DNA of 64,000 nucleotides, from NCBI RefSeq assembly GCF_012848175.1, contig NZ_CP051651.1, positions 2,046,001-2,110,000 on the forward strand, in the 5' to 3' direction. The notes below the pieces were generated by a model. The model ran no database searches. It worked only from the letters and a program-made list of their open reading frames with translations, and was not told the DNA's origin. Below are positions 1 through 7,437 of this stretch, piece after piece (position 1 is the stretch's first letter; each line of letters starts with the position of its first letter). The translations under genes and the position numbers were made by a program. This stretch comes from Xanthomonas campestris pv. badrii. Lineage in GTDB: Bacteria > Pseudomonadota > Gammaproteobacteria > Xanthomonadales > Xanthomonadaceae.

Positions 1-1
1 A

Positions 2-772
2 GAAGCCGGGCAGCCAGCGCCGTCAACCGGGGAAATCTGGGCCGTATGGGCTGCCGGCGGTCCGCAGGACACCGCAACATACGAAGCAGGCTCATGCACT
101 GTCTCCGGCATCAAGCCGTGGTGTAGTGCAGAGCTGGATGTCGTGACACATGCATTGGTGACGGTGCGCAGCGGCCAACAGCATCCGCTTGCAGCAGTGA
201 CATTGGCGAAGGGTCACTTTGCCCTCGATGCAAGCCAGTGGCATGGCCCGGGCATGGTCGGCGTGACTACCGGTAGTGGCCATTTCACGCATGCCCCTGC
301 GGCCCTGTTGGGCGAACCGGCGTTCTATCTGCAGCGGCCGGGATTCTGGCATGGCGGGGCAGGCATTGCGGCGTGCTGGTATGGCGCCGCCACAGCCATC
401 GCCGAGCAGGTGCGTCGTTCGCCAAGAGTGGCGAACAACCCGTTTTCTGCAGCGCACCTTGGTGCGATCGACGAACAGCTGACAGCGGCGCGGCTGATGC
501 TGCAGGACCTGGCAGATGCGATCGACAGCGCGCCTACCGAGAGCCATCAGTTCGCGGTCGTGCGGCTGCGTAGCCTGATGGACCGCATCTGCCGGGACGT
601 GATCGAACGTGCCGCACTGGCGTTGGGGCCTGCTTCGCTGTGCTGCGACGCCGAACATGCGCAACGATGCGCAGACCTGGCTGCCTTCATCCGCCAATCC
701 CATGGCGAGAAGGACGAGCAATGGCTGGGCGAACAGCTGCATGCGCGCAAGGGCAACCCATGGCTGCCGTGA
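2..772 (+). CDS. Acyl-CoA dehydrogenase-like protein, 3' part
   Basis: The frame is open from base 2, so the gene begins upstream of the window and about 256 C-terminal residues are present. The sequence resembles the middle and C-terminal alpha-helical parts of the acyl-CoA dehydrogenase fold, with a W-A-V-W-A-A-G-G stretch, a C-S-G-I-K-P-W-like motif near the start and a helical R-x-P-R-V-A-N-N-P region later. The stop at 770-772 lies 13 bases inside the next gene, a PIG-L deacetylase, so the two are translationally coupled. The family oxidises acyl-CoA or acyl-ACP thioesters with FAD. The substrate here is unknown, and the company of a deacetylase, a methyltransferase and a glycosyltransferase suggests biosynthesis rather than beta-oxidation (inference). 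Confidence 0.75.
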   Translation, partial: EAGQPAPSTGEIWAVWAAGGPQDTATYEAGSCTVSGIKPWCSAELDVVTHALVTVRSGQQHPLAAVTLAKGHFALDASQWHGPGMVGVTTGSGHFTHAPAALLGEPAFYLQRPGFWHGGAGIAACWYGAATAIAEQVRRSPRVANNPFSAAHLGAIDEQLTAARLMLQDLADAIDSAPTESHQFAVVRLRSLMDRICRDVIERAALALGPASLCCDAEHAQRCADLAAFIRQSHGEKDEQWLGEQLHARKGNPWLP

Positions 773-1518
773 GAGGCGAGCATATCGAAGGGCAGGGCGT
801 TCCCGAGGTGCGCTGGCAGGCATCGCGCCAACTGATCGAACTGCCCACCACCAGCATCGAGCAATTGCTTGGCGACACCAGCCGCGTGGTAGTGGTCTCT
901 CCACATCCGGACGACGAAGTGCTGGGCTGTGGCGGGCTGCTTGCGATGGCGGTCGCATCGGGACGACAGGTGCTGATCGTCTCCGTCACCGACGGCGAAG
1001 CGGCCTATCCGCAGGAAGATGCGTGGCCGCCGGCACGCCTGGCCGCTGCGCGTCGCGACGAATTGCGCGATGCGCTGGCATGCCTGGGGATCGATCCCTC
1101 CCGCGTGGTCAGGCTGGACGCGGGAGATGGCCAGGTTCGCGCGGGCGTGAGTGCCCTGGGTGCGCAACTTTCCGAGCTGCTGCAACCAAGCGACGCAGTG
1201 CTGGTGACGTATGCACACGATGGCCATCCCGACCATGAAGCATGCGCCGATGCCGCGATCGATGCTGCTGCCCACTGCCAGGCGCGGCTCATCCAGTTTC
1301 CGGTGTGGGCATGGCACTGGGACAACCCGGACCACAGCCAGATGCTGGCATCGGCGACGCGGCTTGCGCTTCCGTCCGCTGCTCACGCTGCAAAGATGCA
1401 GGCGATGGCAGCGTTCAGGACGCAGACCGGTCACGTCACGCCCGCGCTGCGCAGCCCCATTCTTCCGGACTGGGCGCTGGCACGGTTTCGGCGCGACTTC
1501 GAGGTCTATCTCCCATGA
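760..1518 (+). CDS. PIG-L (LmbE-type) family deacetylase
   Basis: The 252-residue protein carries the zinc-binding HPDDE motif at residues 49-53 inside a V-V-V-S-P-H-P-D-D-E-V-L-G-C-G-G segment, and a second His motif, G-H-P-D-H-E-A, later on. Both are diagnostic of PIG-L/LmbE de-N-acetylases, which remove acetyl groups from N-acetylglucosamine-type substrates. I chose the ATG at 760 because it gives a normal N terminus and overlaps the preceding gene; a longer reading frame from 640 has no family support. Its stop overlaps the start of the following methyltransferase (ATGA at 1515-1518), so it sits inside one operon. The actual amino-sugar substrate cannot be told from sequence. Confidence 0.88.
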   Translation: MAAVRGEHIEGQGVPEVRWQASRQLIELPTTSIEQLLGDTSRVVVVSPHPDDEVLGCGGLLAMAVASGRQVLIVSVTDGEAAYPQEDAWPPARLAAARRDELRDALACLGIDPSRVVRLDAGDGQVRAGVSALGAQLSELLQPSDAVLVTYAHDGHPDHEACADAAIDAAAHCQARLIQFPVWAWHWDNPDHSQMLASATRLALPSAAHAAKMQAMAAFRTQTGHVTPALRSPILPDWALARFRRDFEVYLP

Positions 1519-2117
1519 ATGCCCAGGCCAATGCCGAGTACTTCGACAGCATCTACCAGCAGCAAGATCCCTTTGGCTACGGGACGCGTTGGTACGAGAC
1601 ACGCAAACGCGACATCCTGCTGGCAACCTTGCCCCGCATGGGATTCGCCCGCGGCTGGGAACTGGGATGTTCCAACGGCGAGGCGACGCGCGGGCTGGCA
1701 GCCCGCTGTGAACGCTTGCTGGCAACCGACATGTCTGCGGCTGCCGTGGAACAAGCCAAACAGCGCGTAGGCCAGCGCAGCACTGTCGAGATCGTGCAGG
1801 CCTGCCATCCGCAGCAATGGCCGGTTGGCAACTTCGATCTGATCGTACTGAGCGAGATCGGCTACTACCTTGCCGCCGTCGAACTCGATGAGCTGATCGT
1901 GCGTCTGCAGGAGGCGCTCACACCAGACGGGCTGCTGGTGGCCTGCCACTGGAAGCATCCGTTCGAGCAGGCGCAGCAAGATGGCATCGCCGTGCATGCC
2001 TGCATCGCCCGGTTGCTCACCTTGCCCTTGAGTTACCGCTACGAAGACAGCGATTTCCTGCTGGAAGCGTGGACGGGCCAACCGTTGTCGGTTGCACAGC
2101 AGGAAGGTTTGCGGTGA
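1515..2117 (+). CDS. NodS-like SAM-dependent methyltransferase
   Basis: This is a 200-residue class I methyltransferase. The N terminus (Y-F-D-S-I-Y then D-P-F-G-Y, W-Y-E-T-R-K-R) resembles the NodS family, whose founding member N-methylates the deacetylated end of rhizobial chito-oligosaccharides. A W-E-L-G-C-S-N-G-E motif is the SAM-binding glycine loop, and F-D-L-I-V-L-S-E-I-G-Y-Y-L matches motif IV. ATGA overlap with the upstream deacetylase and GTGA overlap with the downstream glycosyltransferase place it in a coupled operon. N-methylation of a de-acetylated amino sugar is a reasonable guess from order and family, but only an inference. Confidence 0.83.
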   Translation: MNAQANAEYFDSIYQQQDPFGYGTRWYETRKRDILLATLPRMGFARGWELGCSNGEATRGLAARCERLLATDMSAAAVEQAKQRVGQRSTVEIVQACHPQQWPVGNFDLIVLSEIGYYLAAVELDELIVRLQEALTPDGLLVACHWKHPFEQAQQDGIAVHACIARLLTLPLSYRYEDSDFLLEAWTGQPLSVAQQEGLR

Positions 2118-2782
2118 TTGCGGTCATCATCCCCGCACACAACGAGGCCGGCTGCATTGCCGCATGCCTGACATCGGTCTTCCGTGCTGCAGCGCATCCG
2201 GAGCTGGATGAGCCGGTGCAGGTGATCGTTGCAGTGGACCGCTGCACGGATGCCACCGCCGAGCTGGCGCTGGCCTTGGGCGCGCGCGTGGTCGACGTCC
2301 CCACGCCCGGCGGTGTGGGCATCGCGCGCGCCGCAGCCGCATCCCAGGCCATTGCGCTAGGTGCCGATTGGCTGGCCGTGACCGATGCCGACTCGCGCGT
2401 TCCCACCGATTGGCTGCTGGAACAACGCCGCGCAGGCACGGGGGTGTTCTGCGGCGTGGTGGAAGTGGAGGACTGGCTGGACTATTCCGATGAGGTGCGC
2501 CACAGGTTCGAACAGACCCAGGCAACCGGCGACGGCCATGGCCGCATTCACGGCGCCAACCTGGGCGTGAGCACCGCTCTGTATCAACAGTGCGGCGGAT
2601 TTCCTGCGTTGACCTGCAGCGAAGATGTTGCCTTGGTCCGCGCACTGCAGGCGATCAAGGCGTCCATCGCCTGGTCGCCACGCGCGGTGGTGTGGACCAG
2701 TGCGCGCCGGCACGCGCGCGCGCTTGGCGGCTTCTCCGACTTCCTGAAGCAGCTGGAAGCACGGCCCGTTGTGCCCGCCTAA
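2114..2782 (+). CDS. Family 2 glycosyltransferase
   Basis: This 222-residue GT-A fold enzyme begins V-I-A-V-I-I-P-A-H-N-E, the usual GT2 nucleotide-sugar binding strand. It carries D-A-D (in V-T-D-A-D-S-R) as the DXD-type metal site and a later G-A-N-L-G-V acceptor-region motif. I chose the GTG at 2114 because AGGAAGG lies about 8 bases upstream (2101-2107) and the GTGA overlap couples it to the methyltransferase. An upstream ATG at 2069 would add residues without family support. It is the last gene of the operon. No membrane segment is evident, so it is probably cytoplasmic or peripheral. Donor and acceptor are unknown. Confidence 0.85.
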   Translation: MIAVIIPAHNEAGCIAACLTSVFRAAAHPELDEPVQVIVAVDRCTDATAELALALGARVVDVPTPGGVGIARAAAASQAIALGADWLAVTDADSRVPTDWLLEQRRAGTGVFCGVVEVEDWLDYSDEVRHRFEQTQATGDGHGRIHGANLGVSTALYQQCGGFPALTCSEDVALVRALQAIKASIAWSPRAVVWTSARRHARALGGFSDFLKQLEARPVVPA

Positions 2783-3077
2783 GAGATGATGTAACCAAGG
2801 CGTGCCGATTGTGGAAGAGCGAGATCGGCGTTAGCCCTTGCATGGAAAACCCGCCGAATGGGCGTTGGTCGCCATCGCGGTCTCATGGTCGCGGCATAGC
2901 CTTGCAAGCAACCGCGACGGGACATTCCTGTGACTTCCCGCGAGCGACTGCCCGCGATTGAACAATGGCATCACGCGCAACAACACCGACGCGCGGCGCA
3001 CGGGCGTTCGACCTCATCTGCACGAGACGTGGACGAAGCGTACGCCACCATGCCGAACCCGCAGATCAAGGTGCGAC
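2783..3077. other. Intergenic stretch before the hydrolase/GMC operon
   Basis: No coding region is supported here. An in-frame extension of the downstream hydrolase reaches back to 2958 but lacks hydrolase features and is more likely leader sequence. I see no convincing terminator for the upstream operon and no clear promoter. Confidence 0.5.
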
Positions 3078-4439
3078 ATGGCCAAGCCAACGCTGTTTTT
3101 CCTGCATGCCCTCGGGGGCAGCCGGCATGAGTGGAGCGGTGTCGTCGCGCAGCTCGGTGACCAGTTCGACTGTGTTGCCCTGGACATCCCCGGCTTCGGC
3201 GATGCGGCGGCGCTGGAGCACTTCGATACGCACGCGCTGGTCGACTGGTTCAGCGCTGCAATCATCGCGCGGCAACCGGCATGCTGGTTCGCGGTCGGGC
3301 ACAGCATGGGCGGAAAGATCGCCACGTTGACAGCGGCGCGCGCGCGCGATGGCGTGGCAGGCCTGGCCGGGCTGGCGGGCGTGGTGCTCGTTGCCGCATC
3401 GCCGCCGGCACCAGAACCCATGGAGGAATCGCGCCGCCGCACCATGCTGGGCTGGTTCGAATCGGGACAGCCCACGCATGCGGAGGCAGCGCAGTTCGTG
3501 GATGCCAATTGCGCCTCGACGCTACCAGACGAGCTGAGGGACACAGCGATCAACGACGTCCTGCGCACCGCGCCCAGTGCGTGGAGTGCATGGCTTGCAC
3601 GCGCCAGTCGCGAAGACTGCACGGCGCAGGCCGCGTGCATCGGCGTGCCGGCGATGATCGTGGCCGGTGGTCAGGATGGCGATCTGGGCGAGGCCGCGCA
3701 GCGGCGCTTGAATGCGCCGCACTATGCGCAGGCGCAGCTGGCCGTTGTGGCCGATGCCGCGCACCTGATCCCGTACGAGCAGCCGCAGCAGCTGGCGCGG
3801 TTGATCGCGGCGCATGTGGAGCACTGCAGGCCGCACTGCCTGCCCGAGGACTTCATTGCGCTGCTGAATTCCGGGCGCGTCATGCCGCGCATGCGCAAGA
3901 CGCTGCTCGCACGGCATGCGGGCCCGCCTGCCACGGCCGACGGCGTGTTGAACCAGCGCCAGCTAGAGGTGCTGGCAGCAGTGGTCGCACGCGTGCTGGA
4001 TGGCGAAGGCGACGCGCGGCAGATTGCGCGGCGCATCGATGTGCAGCTGGCAGAAGGCGCAGGCGATGGCTGGCGGCATGCGGATCTGCCGGCAGATCGC
4101 CTGGCAGTACCGCTGGGATTGGAGGTGCTCGATGCGCTGGCCGGCGGCTTTGCCGAACAGGCCGTCGCTGCCCAGGAACGCTGGCTGCAGGAGATTGCGC
4201 ACGCGGCGACAGGCGACACCTCGGCGCATGGTCTGGATGCCACCCAGCTGGCACACTGGTTCGAGGACGTGCGTGCCAAGGCTGTGCGCATCTGGACCAG
4301 TCTTCCCGCCACGATGGCTGCGCTGGGCTACGACGGGTTTGCGGTAGGCCGTGTCGGCACCGAAAGCCTGGGCTACGAAGAGACCGCTGCGGATCGGCAC
4401 GAACCCTGGCAACTCCACGCCTGCGGGGCCGACCGATGA
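3078..4439 (+). CDS. Alpha/beta hydrolase fused to a GMC-dehydrogenase small-subunit-like domain
   Basis: The protein has 453 residues from ATG 3078, where M-A-K-P-T-L-F-F-L-H-A-L-G-G is a standard first strand and oxyanion loop. Residues 1-250 form an alpha/beta hydrolase: nucleophile G-H-S-M-G-G (Ser76), an acid candidate around Asp200-Asp202 and H229 in D-A-A-H-L-I-P-Y-E-Q-P. Residues about 288-453 are unrelated to hydrolases and resemble gluconate-2-dehydrogenase subunit 3, the small partner of GMC oxidoreductases (L-N-Q-R-Q-L-E-V-L-A-A and a G-L-E-V-L-D-A-L-A-G-G-type stretch). The next gene is a GMC oxidoreductase sharing an ATGA overlap, which supports the domain call. The fusion suggests one pathway in which ester or lactone hydrolysis and alcohol oxidation are linked. 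The substrate is unknown. Confidence 0.78.
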   Translation: MAKPTLFFLHALGGSRHEWSGVVAQLGDQFDCVALDIPGFGDAAALEHFDTHALVDWFSAAIIARQPACWFAVGHSMGGKIATLTAARARDGVAGLAGLAGVVLVAASPPAPEPMEESRRRTMLGWFESGQPTHAEAAQFVDANCASTLPDELRDTAINDVLRTAPSAWSAWLARASREDCTAQAACIGVPAMIVAGGQDGDLGEAAQRRLNAPHYAQAQLAVVADAAHLIPYEQPQQLARLIAAHVEHCRPHCLPEDFIALLNSGRVMPRMRKTLLARHAGPPATADGVLNQRQLEVLAAVVARVLDGEGDARQIARRIDVQLAEGAGDGWRHADLPADRLAVPLGLEVLDALAGGFAEQAVAAQERWLQEIAHAATGDTSAHGLDATQLAHWFEDVRAKAVRIWTSLPATMAALGYDGFAVGRVGTESLGYEETAADRHEPWQLHACGADR

Positions 4440-5992
4440 AGGCTGCTGGCATGCAGGCCGCTGGTACGCAGGCTGCCGGTAAGCAGGATTGTGTCGATGC
4501 AGTCGTGATCGGCAGCGGTGCTGGCGGTGGCCCCCTGGCGGCGCGGCTGGCGCAGGCCGGCGTTTCGGTGGTCGTGCTGGAGGCGGGCGCGGCGTTCACG
4601 CCGCAGTCCCACATCCCCGACGAATTGACCACCGGCATCTACTGGATGGACGAGCGCCTGAGCGGTGGACAGACACCGACCGCGTTCGGGCCAAATAATT
4701 CAGGATCCGGGCTTGGCGGCTCCACGCTGCATTGGGGCGCGTTCTGCCCACGCCCGGACCCGCGCGATCTCACGCTGTTCACCCAGACCGGCCAAGGCGC
4801 CGACTGGCCGATCCCGCACCAGGAATTGCTGTCCTACATCCGTCGCGTCGAAGCCTTTATCGGCGTCTCCGGTCCCGCGCATTATCCGTGGGATCCGGAG
4901 CGGAGCTACGCGTATCCACCGCCACAACGCAACGCGTCGGCAGTGGCCATGGAGCGCGGCTGCCGCGCACTCGGTATCAGTGCGACCGATGCGCCCGCTG
5001 CACTGGTCAGCCGCCCTCACCAACAGCCGCACTGGGGCCTGCGCGCGGCCTGTAACAATTGTGGCGCCTGTCACCAGGGCTGCAGCAACGCGGCCAAGGT
5101 CAGTGTCGATACCACCTGGCTTCCGCTCGCCAACGCGCATGGCGCGCAACTGCGCAGCGACAGCCGCGTGGTCGATCTGGAACGCGATGGCCGCGGTGCG
5201 CTGACCGCAGTGATCTATCGCCAGCACGGCCAAGAGCATCGCCAGCAATGCAGCAATGTCTTCCTGTGTGCGGGCGGGGTAGAGACGCCGCGCCTGTTGC
5301 TCAACCTGGCGTTGGCCAATTCCAGCGGGCAGGTCGGGCGGAATTTCATGGCCCATGTAGCCACCCAGGTGTGGGGCGAATTCGACGCCGACATGCGCAT
5401 GAACCGGGGATACCCGTCCTCGCTGATGACCGAGGACATGCTGCGCCCGGCCGATGCCGATTTCATCGGCGGCTATCTGGTGCAGAGCCTGGGCGTGCAG
5501 CCGGTCACGCTGGCCAACACGCTGGCACGCGGCGCCGGCCTGTGGGGCAGGGAGCTGGTCGCCACCATGCAGCGCTATAACCGTCTGGCCGGTATCGGCA
5601 TCAATGGCGAATGCCTGCCGCAGGATCGCAACCGGCTGACGCTGTCCGACGAGCAGGACGCATTCGGGCAGCGCAAGGCGCGTATCGATTTCAGCTACGG
5701 ACCGAACGAGCAGGCCATCGATGCCCACGCGCGCGCCACGCTGCAGGGCATCTGGCGCGCCGCTGGCGCCCGCAACGTCTTCGCAGCCGCGCGCTCGGCG
5801 CACACCCTGGGCACCTGCCGGATGGGCACCGATCCCGCGCAGGCCGTGGTCGATCCCGACGGCCGCGCCTTCGATGTGCCGAACCTCTACGTGTGCGACA
5901 ACTCGATCTTTCCCAGCGCATTGGCGGCCAATCCGGCGCTGACGCAAATGGCGCTCGGGCTGCGTACCGCAGAACGGTTCCTCGCGCGCTAG
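4436..5992 (+). CDS. GMC family oxidoreductase, large subunit type
   Basis: This 518-residue FAD-dependent oxidoreductase has the dinucleotide-binding motif V-I-G-S-G-A-G-G-G-P-L-A at about residues 24-35, a G-S-G-L-G-G-S-T-L-H-W motif near 90-100 typical of the GMC flavin region, and a C-terminal H-T-L-G-T-C-R-M-G followed by N-P-A-L-T that closes the FAD site. Cys206, Cys209, Cys212 and Cys216 form the C-x2-C-G-x-C-x3-C cluster seen in multi-subunit GMC dehydrogenases. No Tat signal is present, unlike the periplasmic gluconate dehydrogenases. Starting inside the stop of the hydrolase/small-subunit fusion, it is almost certainly its partner. It probably oxidises a sugar, polyol or terpenoid alcohol; the exact substrate is not visible. 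Confidence 0.86.
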   Translation: MKAAGMQAAGTQAAGKQDCVDAVVIGSGAGGGPLAARLAQAGVSVVVLEAGAAFTPQSHIPDELTTGIYWMDERLSGGQTPTAFGPNNSGSGLGGSTLHWGAFCPRPDPRDLTLFTQTGQGADWPIPHQELLSYIRRVEAFIGVSGPAHYPWDPERSYAYPPPQRNASAVAMERGCRALGISATDAPAALVSRPHQQPHWGLRAACNNCGACHQGCSNAAKVSVDTTWLPLANAHGAQLRSDSRVVDLERDGRGALTAVIYRQHGQEHRQQCSNVFLCAGGVETPRLLLNLALANSSGQVGRNFMAHVATQVWGEFDADMRMNRGYPSSLMTEDMLRPADADFIGGYLVQSLGVQPVTLANTLARGAGLWGRELVATMQRYNRLAGIGINGECLPQDRNRLTLSDEQDAFGQRKARIDFSYGPNEQAIDAHARATLQGIWRAAGARNVFAAARSAHTLGTCRMGTDPAQAVVDPDGRAFDVPNLYVCDNSIFPSALAANPALTQMALGLRTAERFLAR

Positions 5993-6035
5993 CGGCGTGC
6001 CCGCCGCCACATCCTTCAACCACCAGGAGCTCACC

Positions 6036-6839
6036 ATGGATCTCGGAATCAACCAGCGCATCGCCCTCATCAGCGGCGGCGACTCCGGCATGGGCAAGGA
6101 GACCGCGCGCCAGCTGCTCGAAGCAGGCGTCCGCGTGGCGATCACCGATCTTCCCGATGGCACACTCGGCCAAGCGATCGCCGAGTTGTCCAGCCTGGGA
6201 GAGATCATCGCCCTCGAAGGCGACGTGACGCGCGAACAGGACGTCACCGCCATCTGGACGCAGGTGCGCGAACAGCTGGGCGAGCCGGACATCTACATCA
6301 ATGCGGCCGGCGTCACCGGCGCCACCGGCGATTTCCTGGAGGTCAGCGATGCCGGCTGGCTCGAAACGCTGGACATCAACCTGATGGGCGCGGTGCGCAT
6401 GTGCCGCCAGGCCATTCCCGCCATGCGTCGCAAACAGTGGGGGCGGATCGTGTTGTTCGCCTCCGAAGATGCGGTGCAGCCGTACGTCGATGAACTGGCC
6501 TACTGCGCTTCCAAGGCCGGCATCCTCAGCCTGGCCAAGGGGCTATCCAAGGCCTATGGCGGCGACAATGTGTTGGTCAATACGGTGTCGCCTGCCTTCA
6601 TCGCAACGCCGATGACCGACAAGATGATGCAAAAACGCGCGCAGGAAAAGGGAACCAGCGTCGAAGACGCGATCTCCTCGTTCCTGGACGAGGAGCGTCC
6701 CGGCATGGTGCTCAAGCGACGTGGCCGCCCGGAAGAAGTGGCCTCGGTAGTGGCGTTTCTCTGTTCGGAGCGCGCAAGCTTCATCAACGGGGCCGGCGTG
6801 CGCGTGGATTCGGGTTCGGTGTTTACCATCGCTGGCTGA
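6036..6839 (+). CDS. Short-chain dehydrogenase/reductase
   Basis: This is a 267-residue classical SDR. The cofactor motif G-G-D-S-G-M-G-K lies at about 14-21, N-A-A-G at 89-92, and the catalytic Ser143, Tyr156 and Lys160 (Y-C-A-S-K) are all present. The C terminus R-G-R-P-E-E-V-A-S-V-V-A-F-L-C-S is typical. The ATG at 6036 is preceded by C-C-A-G-G-A-G-C (6021-6030), a good ribosome binding site. It lies 43 bases after the GMC oxidoreductase and is probably co-transcribed, giving a hydrolase-oxidase-reductase set. Asp38 after the second strand suggests NAD(H) preference (inference). Confidence 0.88.
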   Translation: MDLGINQRIALISGGDSGMGKETARQLLEAGVRVAITDLPDGTLGQAIAELSSLGEIIALEGDVTREQDVTAIWTQVREQLGEPDIYINAAGVTGATGDFLEVSDAGWLETLDINLMGAVRMCRQAIPAMRRKQWGRIVLFASEDAVQPYVDELAYCASKAGILSLAKGLSKAYGGDNVLVNTVSPAFIATPMTDKMMQKRAQEKGTSVEDAISSFLDEERPGMVLKRRGRPEEVASVVAFLCSERASFINGAGVRVDSGSVFTIAG

Positions 6840-7187
6840 GCCGGGCGGTGCCTCCACGGTGGAGCCGCATGTCAGCACATCAACGACCGATAGTTGCAGG
6901 TGTTGTCGGCACCGATCCGTGACCACATCAAACAGCGATGCCGAGATTGAATCTTCCTGCGGACGGTAACGCGACGGCGCGGTGTCGCGGGCAGATGCCA
7001 TCGAGCAGGGCGGTTAGTCGGCAACGGTTGTGGCGGGACTCACTGGCCCGGTTCCACTGTTCATCCCGCAGTGCCGCAGCATCCGCCGGATGGCAAGATC
7101 CATGTCGCCAGATCGCCAGGCTGCTCCGGCACATTGCAGCGAACGCCTGCTCGGCAGGCGATTGCTGCAGCCCCGAACCGGCGGTGC
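6840..7187. other. Non-coding stretch after the SDR gene
   Basis: No gene is supported. An imperfect hairpin, GCGG-TG-CCTCCAC against GTGGAG-CCGC, lies just after the SDR stop (about 6844-6869), and a short hairpin with arms CGCCTGC/GCAGGCG lies near 7144-7160. Neither is followed by a T-run, so terminator function is uncertain. Confidence 0.4.
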
Positions 7188-7430
7188 TTACTTCAGATGT
7201 TCGCGCAACCCATCGCCAGCCTGGTGGATGGCATTGCATACCGCGGGGACCTCGCGCAAGGCGTTGAGCAGGCCGTAATCATGAATCAGCCCCTTGTAGC
7301 GCGTCACGGTCACTTCCACGCCGGCTGGTCCAGCTTGCGGCCGAAGGCCTCGCCTTCGTCGCGCAGCACGTCCAGTTCGGCGGTCTGGATCAACGTTGGC
7401 GGCAGGCCGGCAAGTTGCATCGAGCTCGCG
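7188..7430 (-). pseudogene. Frameshifted C-terminal remnant of an alpha/beta hydrolase (esterase/lipase)
   Basis: Read on the minus strand, one frame gives L-A-G-L-P-P-T-L-I-Q-T-A-E-L-D-V-L-R-D-E-G and then stops. Shifting by one base at about 7322-7326 continues as G-V-E-V-T-V-T-R-Y-K-G-L-I-H-D-Y-G-L-L-N, ending at a stop at 7188-7190. Together these are the acid (E-L-D) and histidine (I-H-D-Y) region of an acetyl-esterase/lipase of the hormone-sensitive-lipase type. The nucleophile half is missing, so the gene is both truncated and frameshifted. It abuts the end of the PSD-like gene. A sequencing error could explain the frameshift but not the missing N-terminal half. Confidence 0.75.
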
Positions 7431-7437
7431 CGCGGCG

